A DNA stretch of 64,000 bases from Paenibacillus pini JCM 16418 (GTDB lineage Bacteria > Bacillota > Bacilli > Paenibacillales > Paenibacillaceae), in contig NZ_BAVZ01000002.1 in the NCBI RefSeq assembly GCF_000576305.1, forward strand, positions 186,001 through 250,000. Direction: 5' to 3'. Positions 49,567 through 58,475 of this stretch are shown in pieces (position 1 is the first letter of the stretch; every line of letters starts with the position of its first letter). The notes below the pieces were generated by a model. That model worked only from the letters and a program-made list of their open reading frames with translations, was not told the origin of the DNA and searched no databases. The position numbers were made by a program, and so were the translations under genes.

Positions 49567-50115
49567 ATGAAACGGATGTCTATTGGAATTAGCGTCTGCT
49601 GTGCCCTTATAGGGAGTGCGGCTATTGTTATATCAGGAGTCAAACCTACGAGTGAAGCTATAGCAGAGTGGGAACCACTCAATCAGCAAGTGGATCAGGT
49701 TCTCAATCATAAGGAACAGGCTGTTAATAAGGTAACTATAACTGACTCGAACAAAGCAAAAACGGTCTTTGAAGAGGAGAAGGCTCCCTTGGTGACTGAA
49801 GTTAAATCTGAAGAAGCGCAGCAGGACAAGAAATTGGACACCGCAGTAGAAACAGTTAAACCAGTCACCGCGCCTACCAAGAGCGAAGCCGGCACGGCAG
49901 TTGCTGAAGATGAAGCTAATGTGCAAAAAGTGAATGTGAATACAGCTCAAGTTTCACAGCTTATGAACATACCTGGCATTGGGGAGAAGAAAGCTCAAGC
50001 CATCATTGACTACCGAACACAACATGGACCTTTCAGACAGGTATCGGATTTGGATAAAGTAAAGGGCATTGGGCCTAAGCTACTAGACAAAATGAAGCCT
50101 TACGTACAGTTGTAG
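49567..50115 (+). CDS. comEA: ComEA, DNA receptor for transformation
   Basis: A 182-aa membrane-anchored protein: helix at residues 5-25, a variable K/E/T-rich linker, then a double helix-hairpin-helix domain (VNVNTAQVSQLMNIPGIGEKK; SDLDKVKGIGPKLLDKM) that binds double-stranded DNA at the cell surface. First gene of comEA-comEB-comEC. A weak ribosome site (ACGGAGGTCGAGG) precedes ATG 49567. Confidence 0.95.
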   Translation: MKRMSIGISVCCALIGSAAIVISGVKPTSEAIAEWEPLNQQVDQVLNHKEQAVNKVTITDSNKAKTVFEEEKAPLVTEVKSEEAQQDKKLDTAVETVKPVTAPTKSEAGTAVAEDEANVQKVNVNTAQVSQLMNIPGIGEKKAQAIIDYRTQHGPFRQVSDLDKVKGIGPKLLDKMKPYVQL

Positions 50116-50163
50116 CTTGTGCTACAATGAGTAACACAATCTATGAAAATCAGGTGATAATAG

Positions 50164-50682
50164 ATGACAGTTGATGCCCGTAAAGATTGGGACACATACT
50201 TTATGGATATTGCCTTCATGGTTTCTACACGCTCGCGGTGCCCGCGTCGTCATGTTGGCGCAGTATTGGTTCAAGGTAAGAAACTGTTAGGCACGGCTTA
50301 TAATGGTGCACCTATGGGAGTACCTGACTGTTCAGAAGCGGGTTGCATGATCGCAGAGGAGTATGAGTTTGTTGACGTGGATGGCGAAGATCAGATGATC
50401 AAGAAGCAACGCTGTGTAAGGACCATTCATGCGGAGCAGAATTTACTTCTATTTACTGATCGAATTGATCGCGAGAATAGTTCTGTCTATGTGACCGATG
50501 AGCCTTGCTGGACTTGTGCGAACATGTTAGCGAATAGCGGTGTGACGGAGATTGTATTCTACCGTTCATATCCTAAGGATACCGATAAGGTGACCGAGAT
50601 GATGAAACAGAAGGGTATCAGTTTTCGGAAGCTTGAACATTATGAACCACCCCACGAAACGCTGATGACGGTCTCCAACTAA
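50164..50682 (+). CDS. comEB: ComEB, dCMP deaminase family
   Basis: A 172-aa zinc-dependent deoxycytidylate deaminase. Zinc and catalytic residues lie in TIHAEQN (HAE) and DEPCWTCANM (PCxxC). It sits in the comE operon but is not itself needed for transformation in Bacillus. A terminator-like hairpin separates it from comEC. Confidence 0.95.
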   Translation: MTVDARKDWDTYFMDIAFMVSTRSRCPRRHVGAVLVQGKKLLGTAYNGAPMGVPDCSEAGCMIAEEYEFVDVDGEDQMIKKQRCVRTIHAEQNLLLFTDRIDRENSSVYVTDEPCWTCANMLANSGVTEIVFYRSYPKDTDKVTEMMKQKGISFRKLEHYEPPHETLMTVSN

Positions 50683-50725
50683 AGTATATAAGTATTAGCA
50701 TGTAATTGAATAATAATGAGGAAGC

Positions 50726-50771
50726 ACCTCTGCTCCGCGCATTTTTTATGCTGCGGCGCAGAGGTTTTTTT
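50726..50771 (+). terminator. Strong terminator-like hairpin between comEB and comEC
   Basis: CCTCTGC...CCGCGCAT pairs with ATGCTGCGG...GCAGAGG, followed by seven T. It lies inside the comE operon, so comEC would depend on read-through or its own promoter. Confidence 0.8.
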
Positions 50772-50790
50772 GTGAGAGGAGAAAGATGTC

Positions 50791-53457
50791 ATGAAGAGCA
50801 GACCGCTACTCATGTTTACAATTTGTTGGATATTAGGAAGCTCGTGTGCCTATTTTGCCTCGGGTACGAAGCTAGTGATGATTTGGATAGGTCTATCGTT
50901 ATTACTTGCGATTCCTGTTATTTTACGCAGAAAGACGTGGGGTTTGGTGTTAATGATGTGGTTAGCCATTCTATTATCTGGTTTATATTGGGAATGGAAG
51001 GAAATAAGGAATGTTTCCTTGCTTCCTGAAGAATTCCAGCAGGTTATACTTCAGCAGGCAGACGGACTCAATGTTCAGGCCCAAGGAAAGGTTGTTTCAT
51101 CCGTTGATGTTGATGGAGACCGTGCTGATTTTGAAGTTGAGCTAGAAGAGTTAAGCTCAAGTGTAGTCGTGGGTAATGGCAAAGGAAAGGAGCAAGGAAA
51201 AGTAACTCATTTGTCTGAAAGGGTTCTTGTTCAGGTGAAATTGAAGGTGCAGAGCGATCAGCAACAAGCTGGGAAATGGCAACGTGGAGATTACGTGAAG
51301 CTGAGCGGTACGATGGTGAAGCCGGCTGAGGCACGTAATTTCGGCGGCTTTGATTATGGCAAGTATTTGCGCACGCAGGAGGTCCACTGGATTTATAAAG
51401 TAAAAGGATTATCTGGTGTACAGTGTAAACCTCCTGCATCGTGGAGCCTTGGCCATATTCTCCGTTGGAATGATCAAGTGCGTGATTCTTTGGGGGCAAA
51501 GCTCGACCTGCTTTTCCATGAGCCACATGCAGGGTATATGAAGGGGCTCATCATCGGTATGCAGGATGACCTTGATCCTGAAACCTTCAGACAATTTTCT
51601 CAGCTTGGATTAACGCATATTCTAGCCATCTCAGGCATGCATGTTGCCGTATACGTTGCTGTTCTCTTATTTATATTGTCCTTATTTAGGGTATCTCGTG
51701 AGAGGGCGCTGACGATTGTGATGGTGCTAGTCCCAGTTTATGTGCTTTTATCTGGGCTCAGCCCTTCGGTTGTGAGAGCAGGCGTTATGAGCATAATCGC
51801 TCTGTATGCTGCTAGGCGCGGTATTCTCAAAGATGGCATGAACATACTGGCTGCTTCCGCCCTGCTCATGTTGATATGGAATCCATACTATTTACTTAGT
51901 GTCAGCTTTCAACTTTCCTTTTTGGTCACAGCCGGTTTAATGGTATATGTACCTTTACTACAGCCCCTACTTCGGTTCATGCCTCAGCGGCTTGGCGCTC
52001 CGCTAGGTGTCACGTTGATTGCTCAGCTCGTTTCCTTTCCACTTACAATCTACTACTTCAATCAATTTTCACTCCTATCTTTTGCTGCTAATTTCATTCT
52101 AGTACCTGTAATTACCTTCCTAGTACTGCCACTGGGTACGGCTGCGTTGATCATTGGAAGTCTGTGGAACATGGGTGGAAGGGGAGTGGCATGGATCACA
52201 GAATGCCTGGATGACATAACCTTTTGGCTTGTGGAGCGTATGAATGATTATCCTAGTTTCGTGACGATTTGGCGTTCGCCATCGCTGGTATGGATTGTTA
52301 TGTACTACGTTCTATTATATGTATTGCTTTACTTGGCGCGATCATGGGCTGTTGGAAGAACTCCCCCAGTCATGCAGGCAGATGAAACGGTTCTGCTAGG
52401 AGATTATAAAGCATCAGGAAAGAAGATTTCATTTCCTAACAGCGAGAAGCAGCGATACAATCTTGTGATGATTCCCGTACTAGCTTCACTCGTCATTCTT
52501 ATGATTTTCGGATATCAGCCTGAAAGGCGTAATGGAACAGGGCTTGTGCAGTTTTTGGACATCGGGCAGGGTGACAGTATTCTGATTACTACACCAGAAG
52601 GTAAGAACATTCTGGTCGATGGTGGAGGTACCGTTAGCTTTCGTAAACCAGAGGATGCTTGGAAGGAAAGACGCAAGCCATTTGAAGTTGGGGGTAAAGT
52701 TCTGGTACCATTGTTAAAGCAGCGGGGAATACATAGACTGGATGCCGTTATCCTGTCGCACGGAGATCAGGACCATGCGGGTGGACTCCAGTCCGTGTTG
52801 GATCAGATACCGGTTAATGCGTTTTTCTTTAACGGAACGCTTGCTGGAACGGTTAGTATGGATAAACTTCTCAGTACAGCTCTTAACCGTAAAATCCCTC
52901 TTTATGCCGTGCATGAGGGAATGGTCTGGTCTCCGGATGAGCTTACTCGTCTCGACTTCATCTATCCTCAAACAACACAAGAAGAACAAGAGATGCTATT
53001 TTTGGAGAAAAACCAGAATCATGCTTCCCTTGTATTTATTCTGAGCATGGGCGGTAGTCGATTTTTATTTACAGGTGATATGGATAAAGCTGCAGAGACG
53101 GCCTTGCTTGATTCTACTTTTGCCAGCCCTAGCTCGAAGACAACTTCTGCTAGCCCTAAGTTATCTGGTAGTAAGGTCCTTCCTTACCTCGCTGCTGAGG
53201 GTGTAGATGTGATTAAAGTTGCTCATCATGGTAGTAAAACTTCTAGTTCAGCAAGTTGGCTGAAGGCTTGGCAGCCCAAGGCTGCCGTGATCTCTGCCGG
53301 ACAGAACAACTTATATGGTCACCCCCATGCCGAAGTTGTGGGGCGAATTAAGGATCAGAACGCCACTATTTACCGAACAGATCAGCAAGGTGAAATCCAA
53401 ATGCTGGTGAAGAACGGTAAAATACAAATACGTTACAGGATATTAACAAAATCGTAA
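50791..53457 (+). CDS. comEC: ComEC/Rec2, DNA uptake channel
   Basis: An 888-aa membrane protein that imports single-stranded DNA. Several N-terminal helices, a soluble OB-like region (about 70-220), the competence domain with many helices (HILAISGMHVAVY near 275) and a C-terminal metallo-beta-lactamase domain (FLDIGQGDSILITTPEGKNILVDGG; ILSHGDQDHAGG; VAHHGSKTSS), which may degrade the second strand. ATG 50791 follows GAGAGGAG. Confidence 0.95.
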   Translation: MKSRPLLMFTICWILGSSCAYFASGTKLVMIWIGLSLLLAIPVILRRKTWGLVLMMWLAILLSGLYWEWKEIRNVSLLPEEFQQVILQQADGLNVQAQGKVVSSVDVDGDRADFEVELEELSSSVVVGNGKGKEQGKVTHLSERVLVQVKLKVQSDQQQAGKWQRGDYVKLSGTMVKPAEARNFGGFDYGKYLRTQEVHWIYKVKGLSGVQCKPPASWSLGHILRWNDQVRDSLGAKLDLLFHEPHAGYMKGLIIGMQDDLDPETFRQFSQLGLTHILAISGMHVAVYVAVLLFILSLFRVSRERALTIVMVLVPVYVLLSGLSPSVVRAGVMSIIALYAARRGILKDGMNILAASALLMLIWNPYYLLSVSFQLSFLVTAGLMVYVPLLQPLLRFMPQRLGAPLGVTLIAQLVSFPLTIYYFNQFSLLSFAANFILVPVITFLVLPLGTAALIIGSLWNMGGRGVAWITECLDDITFWLVERMNDYPSFVTIWRSPSLVWIVMYYVLLYVLLYLARSWAVGRTPPVMQADETVLLGDYKASGKKISFPNSEKQRYNLVMIPVLASLVILMIFGYQPERRNGTGLVQFLDIGQGDSILITTPEGKNILVDGGGTVSFRKPEDAWKERRKPFEVGGKVLVPLLKQRGIHRLDAVILSHGDQDHAGGLQSVLDQIPVNAFFFNGTLAGTVSMDKLLSTALNRKIPLYAVHEGMVWSPDELTRLDFIYPQTTQEEQEMLFLEKNQNHASLVFILSMGGSRFLFTGDMDKAAETALLDSTFASPSSKTTSASPKLSGSKVLPYLAAEGVDVIKVAHHGSKTSSSASWLKAWQPKAAVISAGQNNLYGHPHAEVVGRIKDQNATIYRTDQQGEIQMLVKNGKIQIRYRILTKS

Positions 53458-53705
53458 CGCAAAGATGTTCATTACCCTTTAAAATTATTGAGTTACCGTT
53501 TATATTATACAGGTGACGCGCCCACTAGAATTTGGTATTGTTAAGTGAGGTTTACAGTACTTATAAGTTTGTACAATGCTTTAGCATCTTAGTGTACATA
53601 TTAAGATTAATTTCTTATGAAGCAGATATAAAAAATGTAGTTACAATTTGCAACAATTTGCTGGTCTTACACGTCTGTAAGATTGCAGGGAGAGGGGGAT
53701 CCTTT

Positions 53706-54254
53706 GTGGTAGAGCAGGGACTCATCAGAGCCGCTCAATCGGGCGATCGCGACGCTCTAATCACCCTATTACGAGAAATTGAACATCATGTATATCGGAC
53801 TGCCTTCTACATTCTTAACAATGAGCAAGATGCAATGGATGCTTCTCAGGAAGCTCTGATTCGCATTTATACTAAAATTGATACGTATGAAGAAAAGGCT
53901 CAGTTTAAAACGTGGATTCAGCGTATCGTAACGAACATTTGCATTGATAAATTCCGGCGTAACAAGCCAACAGTTTCAATCGATGAACACGAGTTTGATT
54001 TCCAAGACAAACAAAATGTAGAACAAGTCGTCATGTCCTCATACTTGGCGCAGGATATCCAAGAGGCAATAGACCAATTACCTGATCATCATCGTACGGT
54101 TATTGTTTTAAGATATTTACAGGATTTTTCCTATAATGAGATTGCTGATTGTCTTAACCTGCCTTTAAATACGGTTAAATCCTATTTATTCAGAGCAAGA
54201 CAACAGCTGCAAAATATGCTCCAAGAGCATCAGAAAGGTGGTGTATCAGGATGA
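53706..54254 (+). CDS. ECF-type RNA polymerase sigma factor
   Basis: A 182-aa SigW-like extracytoplasmic sigma factor. Region 2: AFYILNNEQDAMDASQEALIRIYTKI and FKTWIQRIVTNICIDKFRR; region 4: LPDHHRTVIVLRYLQDFSYNEIADCLNLPLNTVKSYLFRARQQL. GTG 53706 after GGGAGAGGGGGAT is chosen; the frame open from 53532 has no support. It overlaps its anti-sigma gene and is inserted between comEC and holA, which adjoin in Bacillus. No clear ECF promoter was found in 53458-53705. Confidence 0.92.
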   Translation: MVEQGLIRAAQSGDRDALITLLREIEHHVYRTAFYILNNEQDAMDASQEALIRIYTKIDTYEEKAQFKTWIQRIVTNICIDKFRRNKPTVSIDEHEFDFQDKQNVEQVVMSSYLAQDIQEAIDQLPDHHRTVIVLRYLQDFSYNEIADCLNLPLNTVKSYLFRARQQLQNMLQEHQKGGVSG

Positions 54255-55498
54255 AATGTTCAGAGGTGGTGGAATGGATGCACCGGTATTTGGACTATGA
54301 TTTAAGCGATGAAGAAACGATTGAAATGTCCCAGCACCTGGCTAGTTGTCCTGAGTGTGCGGAAACCTTTCGAATGCTTAAGTCATTGTCCAGGGATCTG
54401 GAGGACTTGCCAAAGGTTGCGCCCAGATTTAGCCTGGTTGACGCCATTATGCCACAGCTCGATGCAATAGATCTGGCTCGTCAGGAGAAGAGTGCTTCTG
54501 TAGAGGAAATACCTGCTCAAATGAAGCCTGTACCTATGCGTCATGAACGGAAGAGTAGTTTCCGTAACTCGGTGGCTGGAAGAACAGCAGTGGGTGCTGT
54601 CGCGGCAGCCATTATATTGGGTGCTGCTATTTATAGCTACACGCCTAAGCAAATGTCCAATGCCGATGAGCAGCTAGGTAGTCAAAGTCTGACCCAAGAG
54701 CCCGTGACGGCCTCGAATCCGCAAACGGAAAGCTCAAGTAAGATGATGAAACAAGATCCAAAGTTGTTTCAGAAAGAACCAACCTCAACCGATTCTACCG
54801 ATTCTACTGATCCTTCTGATCCAGATCAGAATGGGGTAGAGGATAAGACGGCTACGGCTTCGGAAAGTACACATAACAAAGGCTCGAAGAAGAGTTCTAC
54901 AGATTTAACAAATCCACCTGCAAACGCTGCTGATGTTACTTCTCCTGTGAAAACTGAGAAGGTTACTCCTAAAGAGGCTAACGGTGCTGGCTCAAAGGGA
55001 AGCAATACGCCTACAGATCCATCTTCGCAAGCTAATACGAAGACAACGCAACCACCAGCAGCTAATAAAGAGGGAAATGGCGCTAATAATTCAACAAAGT
55101 CGGATTTAGGCGTCGCGGAAATATCCAATGACGATAAGGCCGTTTCGACGAATACAGCAGAGCCGGACCCTAGTGCAAACCCGTCAGCTTCAGGTAATGG
55201 GCTTGAGAGTGATGCTACAAGTGGAATGTACACGATGCGTGCTACAGGTGTTCTACAACCTCTAAATTCGCCTGATGGCAAGTATACTGCTGTGGTAGAA
55301 GATAAGAAACTCGTCATATACAGTATTGGCAAAGATGTGACTCAGAACAAAGCTGTTCGTTCGTTTGATCTAACGGGCTCATGGGTATCAGGAGTATGGT
55401 CTGCGGACAGTACTGTATTTACCTATCAAACCGCAGATGCGAACGGAGCACCAACGAGTCAGACGTATCAGGTCAATGCAGCTACTTCGGATAAATAA
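54251..55498 (+). CDS. Zinc-finger anti-sigma factor with long low-complexity linker
   Basis: Partner of the upstream sigma factor. Residues 1-45 hold the ZAS motif HLASCPECAETF (HxxxCxxC) that holds the sigma. A membrane helix lies near 115-133 (AVGAVAAAIILGAAIYSY). Then about 180 residues rich in S, T, P, N, D and K form an extracellular linker, ending in a ~85-residue folded part (LNSPDGKYTAVVEDKKLVIYSI ... FDLTGSWVSGVWSADSTVFTYQT) that resembles a WD40/TolB-type blade. The stress signal is unknown. Confidence 0.85.
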   Translation: MKCSEVVEWMHRYLDYDLSDEETIEMSQHLASCPECAETFRMLKSLSRDLEDLPKVAPRFSLVDAIMPQLDAIDLARQEKSASVEEIPAQMKPVPMRHERKSSFRNSVAGRTAVGAVAAAIILGAAIYSYTPKQMSNADEQLGSQSLTQEPVTASNPQTESSSKMMKQDPKLFQKEPTSTDSTDSTDPSDPDQNGVEDKTATASESTHNKGSKKSSTDLTNPPANAADVTSPVKTEKVTPKEANGAGSKGSNTPTDPSSQANTKTTQPPAANKEGNGANNSTKSDLGVAEISNDDKAVSTNTAEPDPSANPSASGNGLESDATSGMYTMRATGVLQPLNSPDGKYTAVVEDKKLVIYSIGKDVTQNKAVRSFDLTGSWVSGVWSADSTVFTYQTADANGAPTSQTYQVNAATSDK

Positions 55499-55556
55499 GT
55501 ATAAAAACTATGCACCGAATTTCAGGAGCATGAATACATTATATTAAACAGCCATT

Positions 55557-55578
55557 ATACGAAACTTAGCGTTCGTAT
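55557..55578. other. Inverted repeat ATACGAA-8-TTCGTAT
   Basis: Exact 7-bp arms with an 8-nt spacer in the gap between the anti-sigma gene and holA. Candidate operator or small hairpin; no T run follows. Nothing else is evident in 55499-55639. Confidence 0.3.
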
Positions 55579-55639
55579 GATCACGGGCGCAAAGTTTCTA
55601 GAGCTTTCTTTGCCGGTGTTTATCATAGATGTGCTGAAT

Positions 55640-55675
55640 AAAGGGACCCCTAGATATTAAGGGTCTCTTTATATT
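55640..55675 (+). terminator. Terminator of the sigma/anti-sigma operon
   Basis: AAAGGGACCC (55640-55649) pairs with GGGTCTCTTT (55661-55670, one G-U) and a T-rich tail follows. Confidence 0.7.
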
Positions 55676-55760
55676 TCTCTAAACGTTTTTTTTTGATAGA
55701 ATAATAAGATGTGATCAATGTAGTTTGATCGGTACGGATTAGTGAAGGGAGAAACTTGCA

Positions 55761-56780
55761 TTGGATGTAAAGTCAGCGGCGAAGGCCATTAAACAGGGTG
55801 AGATTTCACCTATATATCTGTTGTACGGGTCTGAGAAATACCAGATGAAGGAGTTCACTTCATTTCTTGAGGAGCAAGTAATCCAAAAAGAAGAACGTGA
55901 CTTTGCTCTCGTTCACTATGACCTAGCAGAAACGCCACTTCAAATTGTAGTGGAAGAGGCAGAGATGGTCCCTTTTATGGTTCCGCGTAAGCTTATATTT
56001 GTTCGTGACTCATCGGTCTTTACGGCTGGTAAGGATAATGGTAAAGTGGAGCACCATGTTGAGGCTCTGCTCGAATATATGAAGAACCCAGCTGAATATA
56101 GTGTTCTTATATTCGTTGTTAATAACGAGAAGCTAGATGAACGTAAGAAAATCGTGAAGGCAGTGAAGAGCTCAGGCATTGCCCTATCGTTTATGCCTAT
56201 GGGTGGGGACGAGCTATTGCGCTGGGTTGAGAAGAGATTTAAAGATGGTGGATGCATTACGACAGCAGGTGCCTCAGAAATGCTCATTAACAATGCCGGG
56301 ACCCAGCTCCAGACGTTATCTGCTGAAGTAGACAAGCTGTGTTTGTACGCAGGCGCAGGCGGTACCATTAATCCAGAGATTGTTGAACAACTGGTGGCAC
56401 GAAGTACTGAGCAGAATATCTTTGTACTTATAGAACATATTGCTAACCTCCGATTGGAGCAAGCACTAGCTATATTCTACGAACTGTTGAAGCAACGAGA
56501 AGAACCGATTAAGATTGCATCCTTGATCTCAAGACAATTCAGAATCATTTTACAAGTGAAGGATTTGGCTGGCCAAAGTTACTCACAGCAGCAAATCGCT
56601 TCCCAGTTGAGTCTTCACCCTTATGCGGTTAAAATTGCAGGGGAACAGGCACGTAAATTTCAAGCAGCCCAATTGCGTCAGATTCTTAGCAGTCTGGGTG
56701 AACTTGATTATCAAATGAAGACTGGGAAAATGGACAAGGTACTTGGAATCGAATTATTTCTACTCCGGCTTGGAAAGTAG
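55761..56780 (+). CDS. holA: DNA polymerase III subunit delta
   Basis: Clamp-loader subunit, 339 aa, YqeN in Bacillus. Conserved start PIYLLYGSEKYQMKEF, then VPFMVPRKLIFVRDSSVF and the C-terminal collar segment SLISRQFRIILQVKDL. TTG 55761 follows AAGGGAGA. A terminator follows. Confidence 0.94.
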   Translation: MDVKSAAKAIKQGEISPIYLLYGSEKYQMKEFTSFLEEQVIQKEERDFALVHYDLAETPLQIVVEEAEMVPFMVPRKLIFVRDSSVFTAGKDNGKVEHHVEALLEYMKNPAEYSVLIFVVNNEKLDERKKIVKAVKSSGIALSFMPMGGDELLRWVEKRFKDGGCITTAGASEMLINNAGTQLQTLSAEVDKLCLYAGAGGTINPEIVEQLVARSTEQNIFVLIEHIANLRLEQALAIFYELLKQREEPIKIASLISRQFRIILQVKDLAGQSYSQQQIASQLSLHPYAVKIAGEQARKFQAAQLRQILSSLGELDYQMKTGKMDKVLGIELFLLRLGK

Positions 56781-56786
56781 TTTAAG

Positions 56787-56834
56787 GAGGCTGTATGGAT
56801 GGTAGTGGAGACTACTGTGCGTACAGCCTCTTTA
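56787..56834 (+). terminator. Terminator of holA
   Basis: GAGGCTGTA (56787-56795) and TACAGCCTC (56822-56830) pair exactly with an inner GTAGT/ACTAC stem; TTTAC follows. Confidence 0.75.
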
Positions 56835-56855
56835 CAATTTGTGCATTATTTCATT

Positions 56856-57734
56856 TTAATGAGATGCGGCATGTTGAAGGGTGAGGAGTGTTACCTCGGG
56901 TACACTGTCGAACCGGAAAGGCAGACGCGTTGTGCCGATGCCTCGGTTTACATAAAGATTCAAGGGCTTACTTCTTCCTGAATCAAAAGTATATAGACCT
57001 TCTCTGTATTTTTGGGCGAGCGGCGGCGTGTATACAGATCCGTACCCAGGCATCTGGACCTGCCCGCCATGACTATGACCAGATAACTGCAAATCGACGG
57101 GATAGGAATTTAATCTGTCAGCAATATCCGGCTCATGTACGAGCAGTAGAACAAAAGCGTCAGCAGGAACATTTTTAAACGTTTTCTTGAGGTTGGGAGA
57201 TCCCAGCAAATAGTCGTCCAGTCCCGCAATAACGAATTGACTCGAACCAATGGTTAGCACTTTATGTTCATTGATAAGCACTTTGAAGCCACTGCTAGAC
57301 ATAAGCTTGGGATATTTATGTTTGCCTCCACCCCCTTGGTCATGATTGCCGTACACAGCGTATTTCCCTAGTGGTGCTTTGATTTGCTTTAGAATTGGAG
57401 CGACACCGCTAGTCTCATCATATTGGGAGAAGTTATCGATTAGATCTCCTGTAAATACAACGAGATCTGGCTTCAATCCATTGATACGTGCGACAAGCTT
57501 GCTTAGTTTATCTAACGAATAGAATTTACCAAGGTGGATATCACTAATTTGAACGATGCGTAATTCGTCCAAATCCCTTGTGACAGAAGTAGAAATGCTT
57601 ACCTCTTCTAGCCGCAGTAGATTCGGTTCCACATATCTTGCATAATAATAGATAGCTCCTAAGGACATTAGGAGTACAAGGATAAGTAGAGTGAGTCGTT
57701 TGAAGAAGGTTGGTTTTCTAAATGTTAGCTTCAT
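56856..57734 (-). CDS. Membrane-anchored metallophosphoesterase (YkuE/YaeI type)
   Basis: A 292-aa calcineurin-like phosphoesterase. An N-terminal membrane helix (about 12-32) is followed by metal motifs ISDIHLGK (DxH), FTGDLIDN (GDxxD), YGNHDQ (GNHD) and SGHSHGGQ (GHxH). The active site would face outward. Family members act on phospholipid-type substrates in some bacteria; the substrate here is unknown. Convergent with holA, divergent from the response regulator. Confidence 0.9.
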   Translation of the reverse strand: MKLTFRKPTFFKRLTLLILVLLMSLGAIYYYARYVEPNLLRLEEVSISTSVTRDLDELRIVQISDIHLGKFYSLDKLSKLVARINGLKPDLVVFTGDLIDNFSQYDETSGVAPILKQIKAPLGKYAVYGNHDQGGGGKHKYPKLMSSSGFKVLINEHKVLTIGSSQFVIAGLDDYLLGSPNLKKTFKNVPADAFVLLLVHEPDIADRLNSYPVDLQLSGHSHGGQVQMPGYGSVYTPPLAQKYREGLYTFDSGRSKPLNLYVNRGIGTTRLPFRFDSVPEVTLLTLQHAASH

Positions 57735-57827
57735 ATGATATGATCCTCCCTTACAACATTAATATACCGAGGCTCCGTTACAGCAGTGTGACAGACTAAC
57801 CGCGGAGAGACTGAAAAGGAGATTTCG

Positions 57828-58475
57828 ATGCATATTTTAATTGCTGATGATGAGCAGGATATGCGAAGGATTTTAAGAGCATATTTTGAAAAGGAAGGAT
57901 ATAAGGTTTCAACCGCAGCGAATGGTGAAGAAGCACTAGCTATCTTTTACCGTGAAAAAATAGATCTAGTGATTCTAGATTGGATGATGCCGAAATTAAA
58001 TGGGTTATTGGTATGCAAGGAAATAAAAGCCCGTTCCGATAAAAAGGTATTGATCTTAACTGCGAAAAGTGAACAGGAAGACGAGCTGAAAGCACTCGAT
58101 ATCGGTGCAGATGAGTTTATCCGCAAGCCATTTCACCCGAAAATTCTCGTGCTTCGTGCCAAGAAGCTGCTCGGTGATGAGAGAATGCTGCGGTATAAAA
58201 CGATTAAAATTGATAGGGATGGAAGTAAAATATCTAAGGATGGTACGGATTTACAGGTAACCAAAACGGAGTTTGAGCTTATGTGTTGCTTGATACGTCA
58301 TAAAGGACAAATTCTCACAAGGCATCAATTACTGGATTTAGTATGGGGTCTGGATTACATTGGGGATGAGCGAACGGTAGATACCCATGTTCGAAGACTT
58401 CGGGAGAAAGTGGGCGATGACCTGATCAAAACGCATAGGGGAATCGGCTACAGCGTAGAGGCGAGGGATGAATAA
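57828..58475 (+). CDS. OmpR/PhoB-family response regulator
   Basis: A 215-aa regulator with receiver domain (D7-D8, phosphoacceptor D51 in VILDWMMPK, Lys near 101) and a winged-helix DNA-binding domain (TKTEFELMCCLIRHKGQILTR; DERTVDTHVRRLREKVG). ATG 57828 follows AAAAGGAGAT. The stop overlaps the kinase start. Confidence 0.93.
   Translation: MHILIADDEQDMRRILRAYFEKEGYKVSTAANGEEALAIFYREKIDLVILDWMMPKLNGLLVCKEIKARSDKKVLILTAKSEQEDELKALDIGADEFIRKPFHPKILVLRAKKLLGDERMLRYKTIKIDRDGSKISKDGTDLQVTKTEFELMCCLIRHKGQILTRHQLLDLVWGLDYIGDERTVDTHVRRLREKVGDDLIKTHRGIGYSVEARDE

Noticed and set aside
54826..55332. A 168-aa open frame on the - strand
   Set aside because: It is the antisense of the low-complexity linker of the anti-sigma factor.
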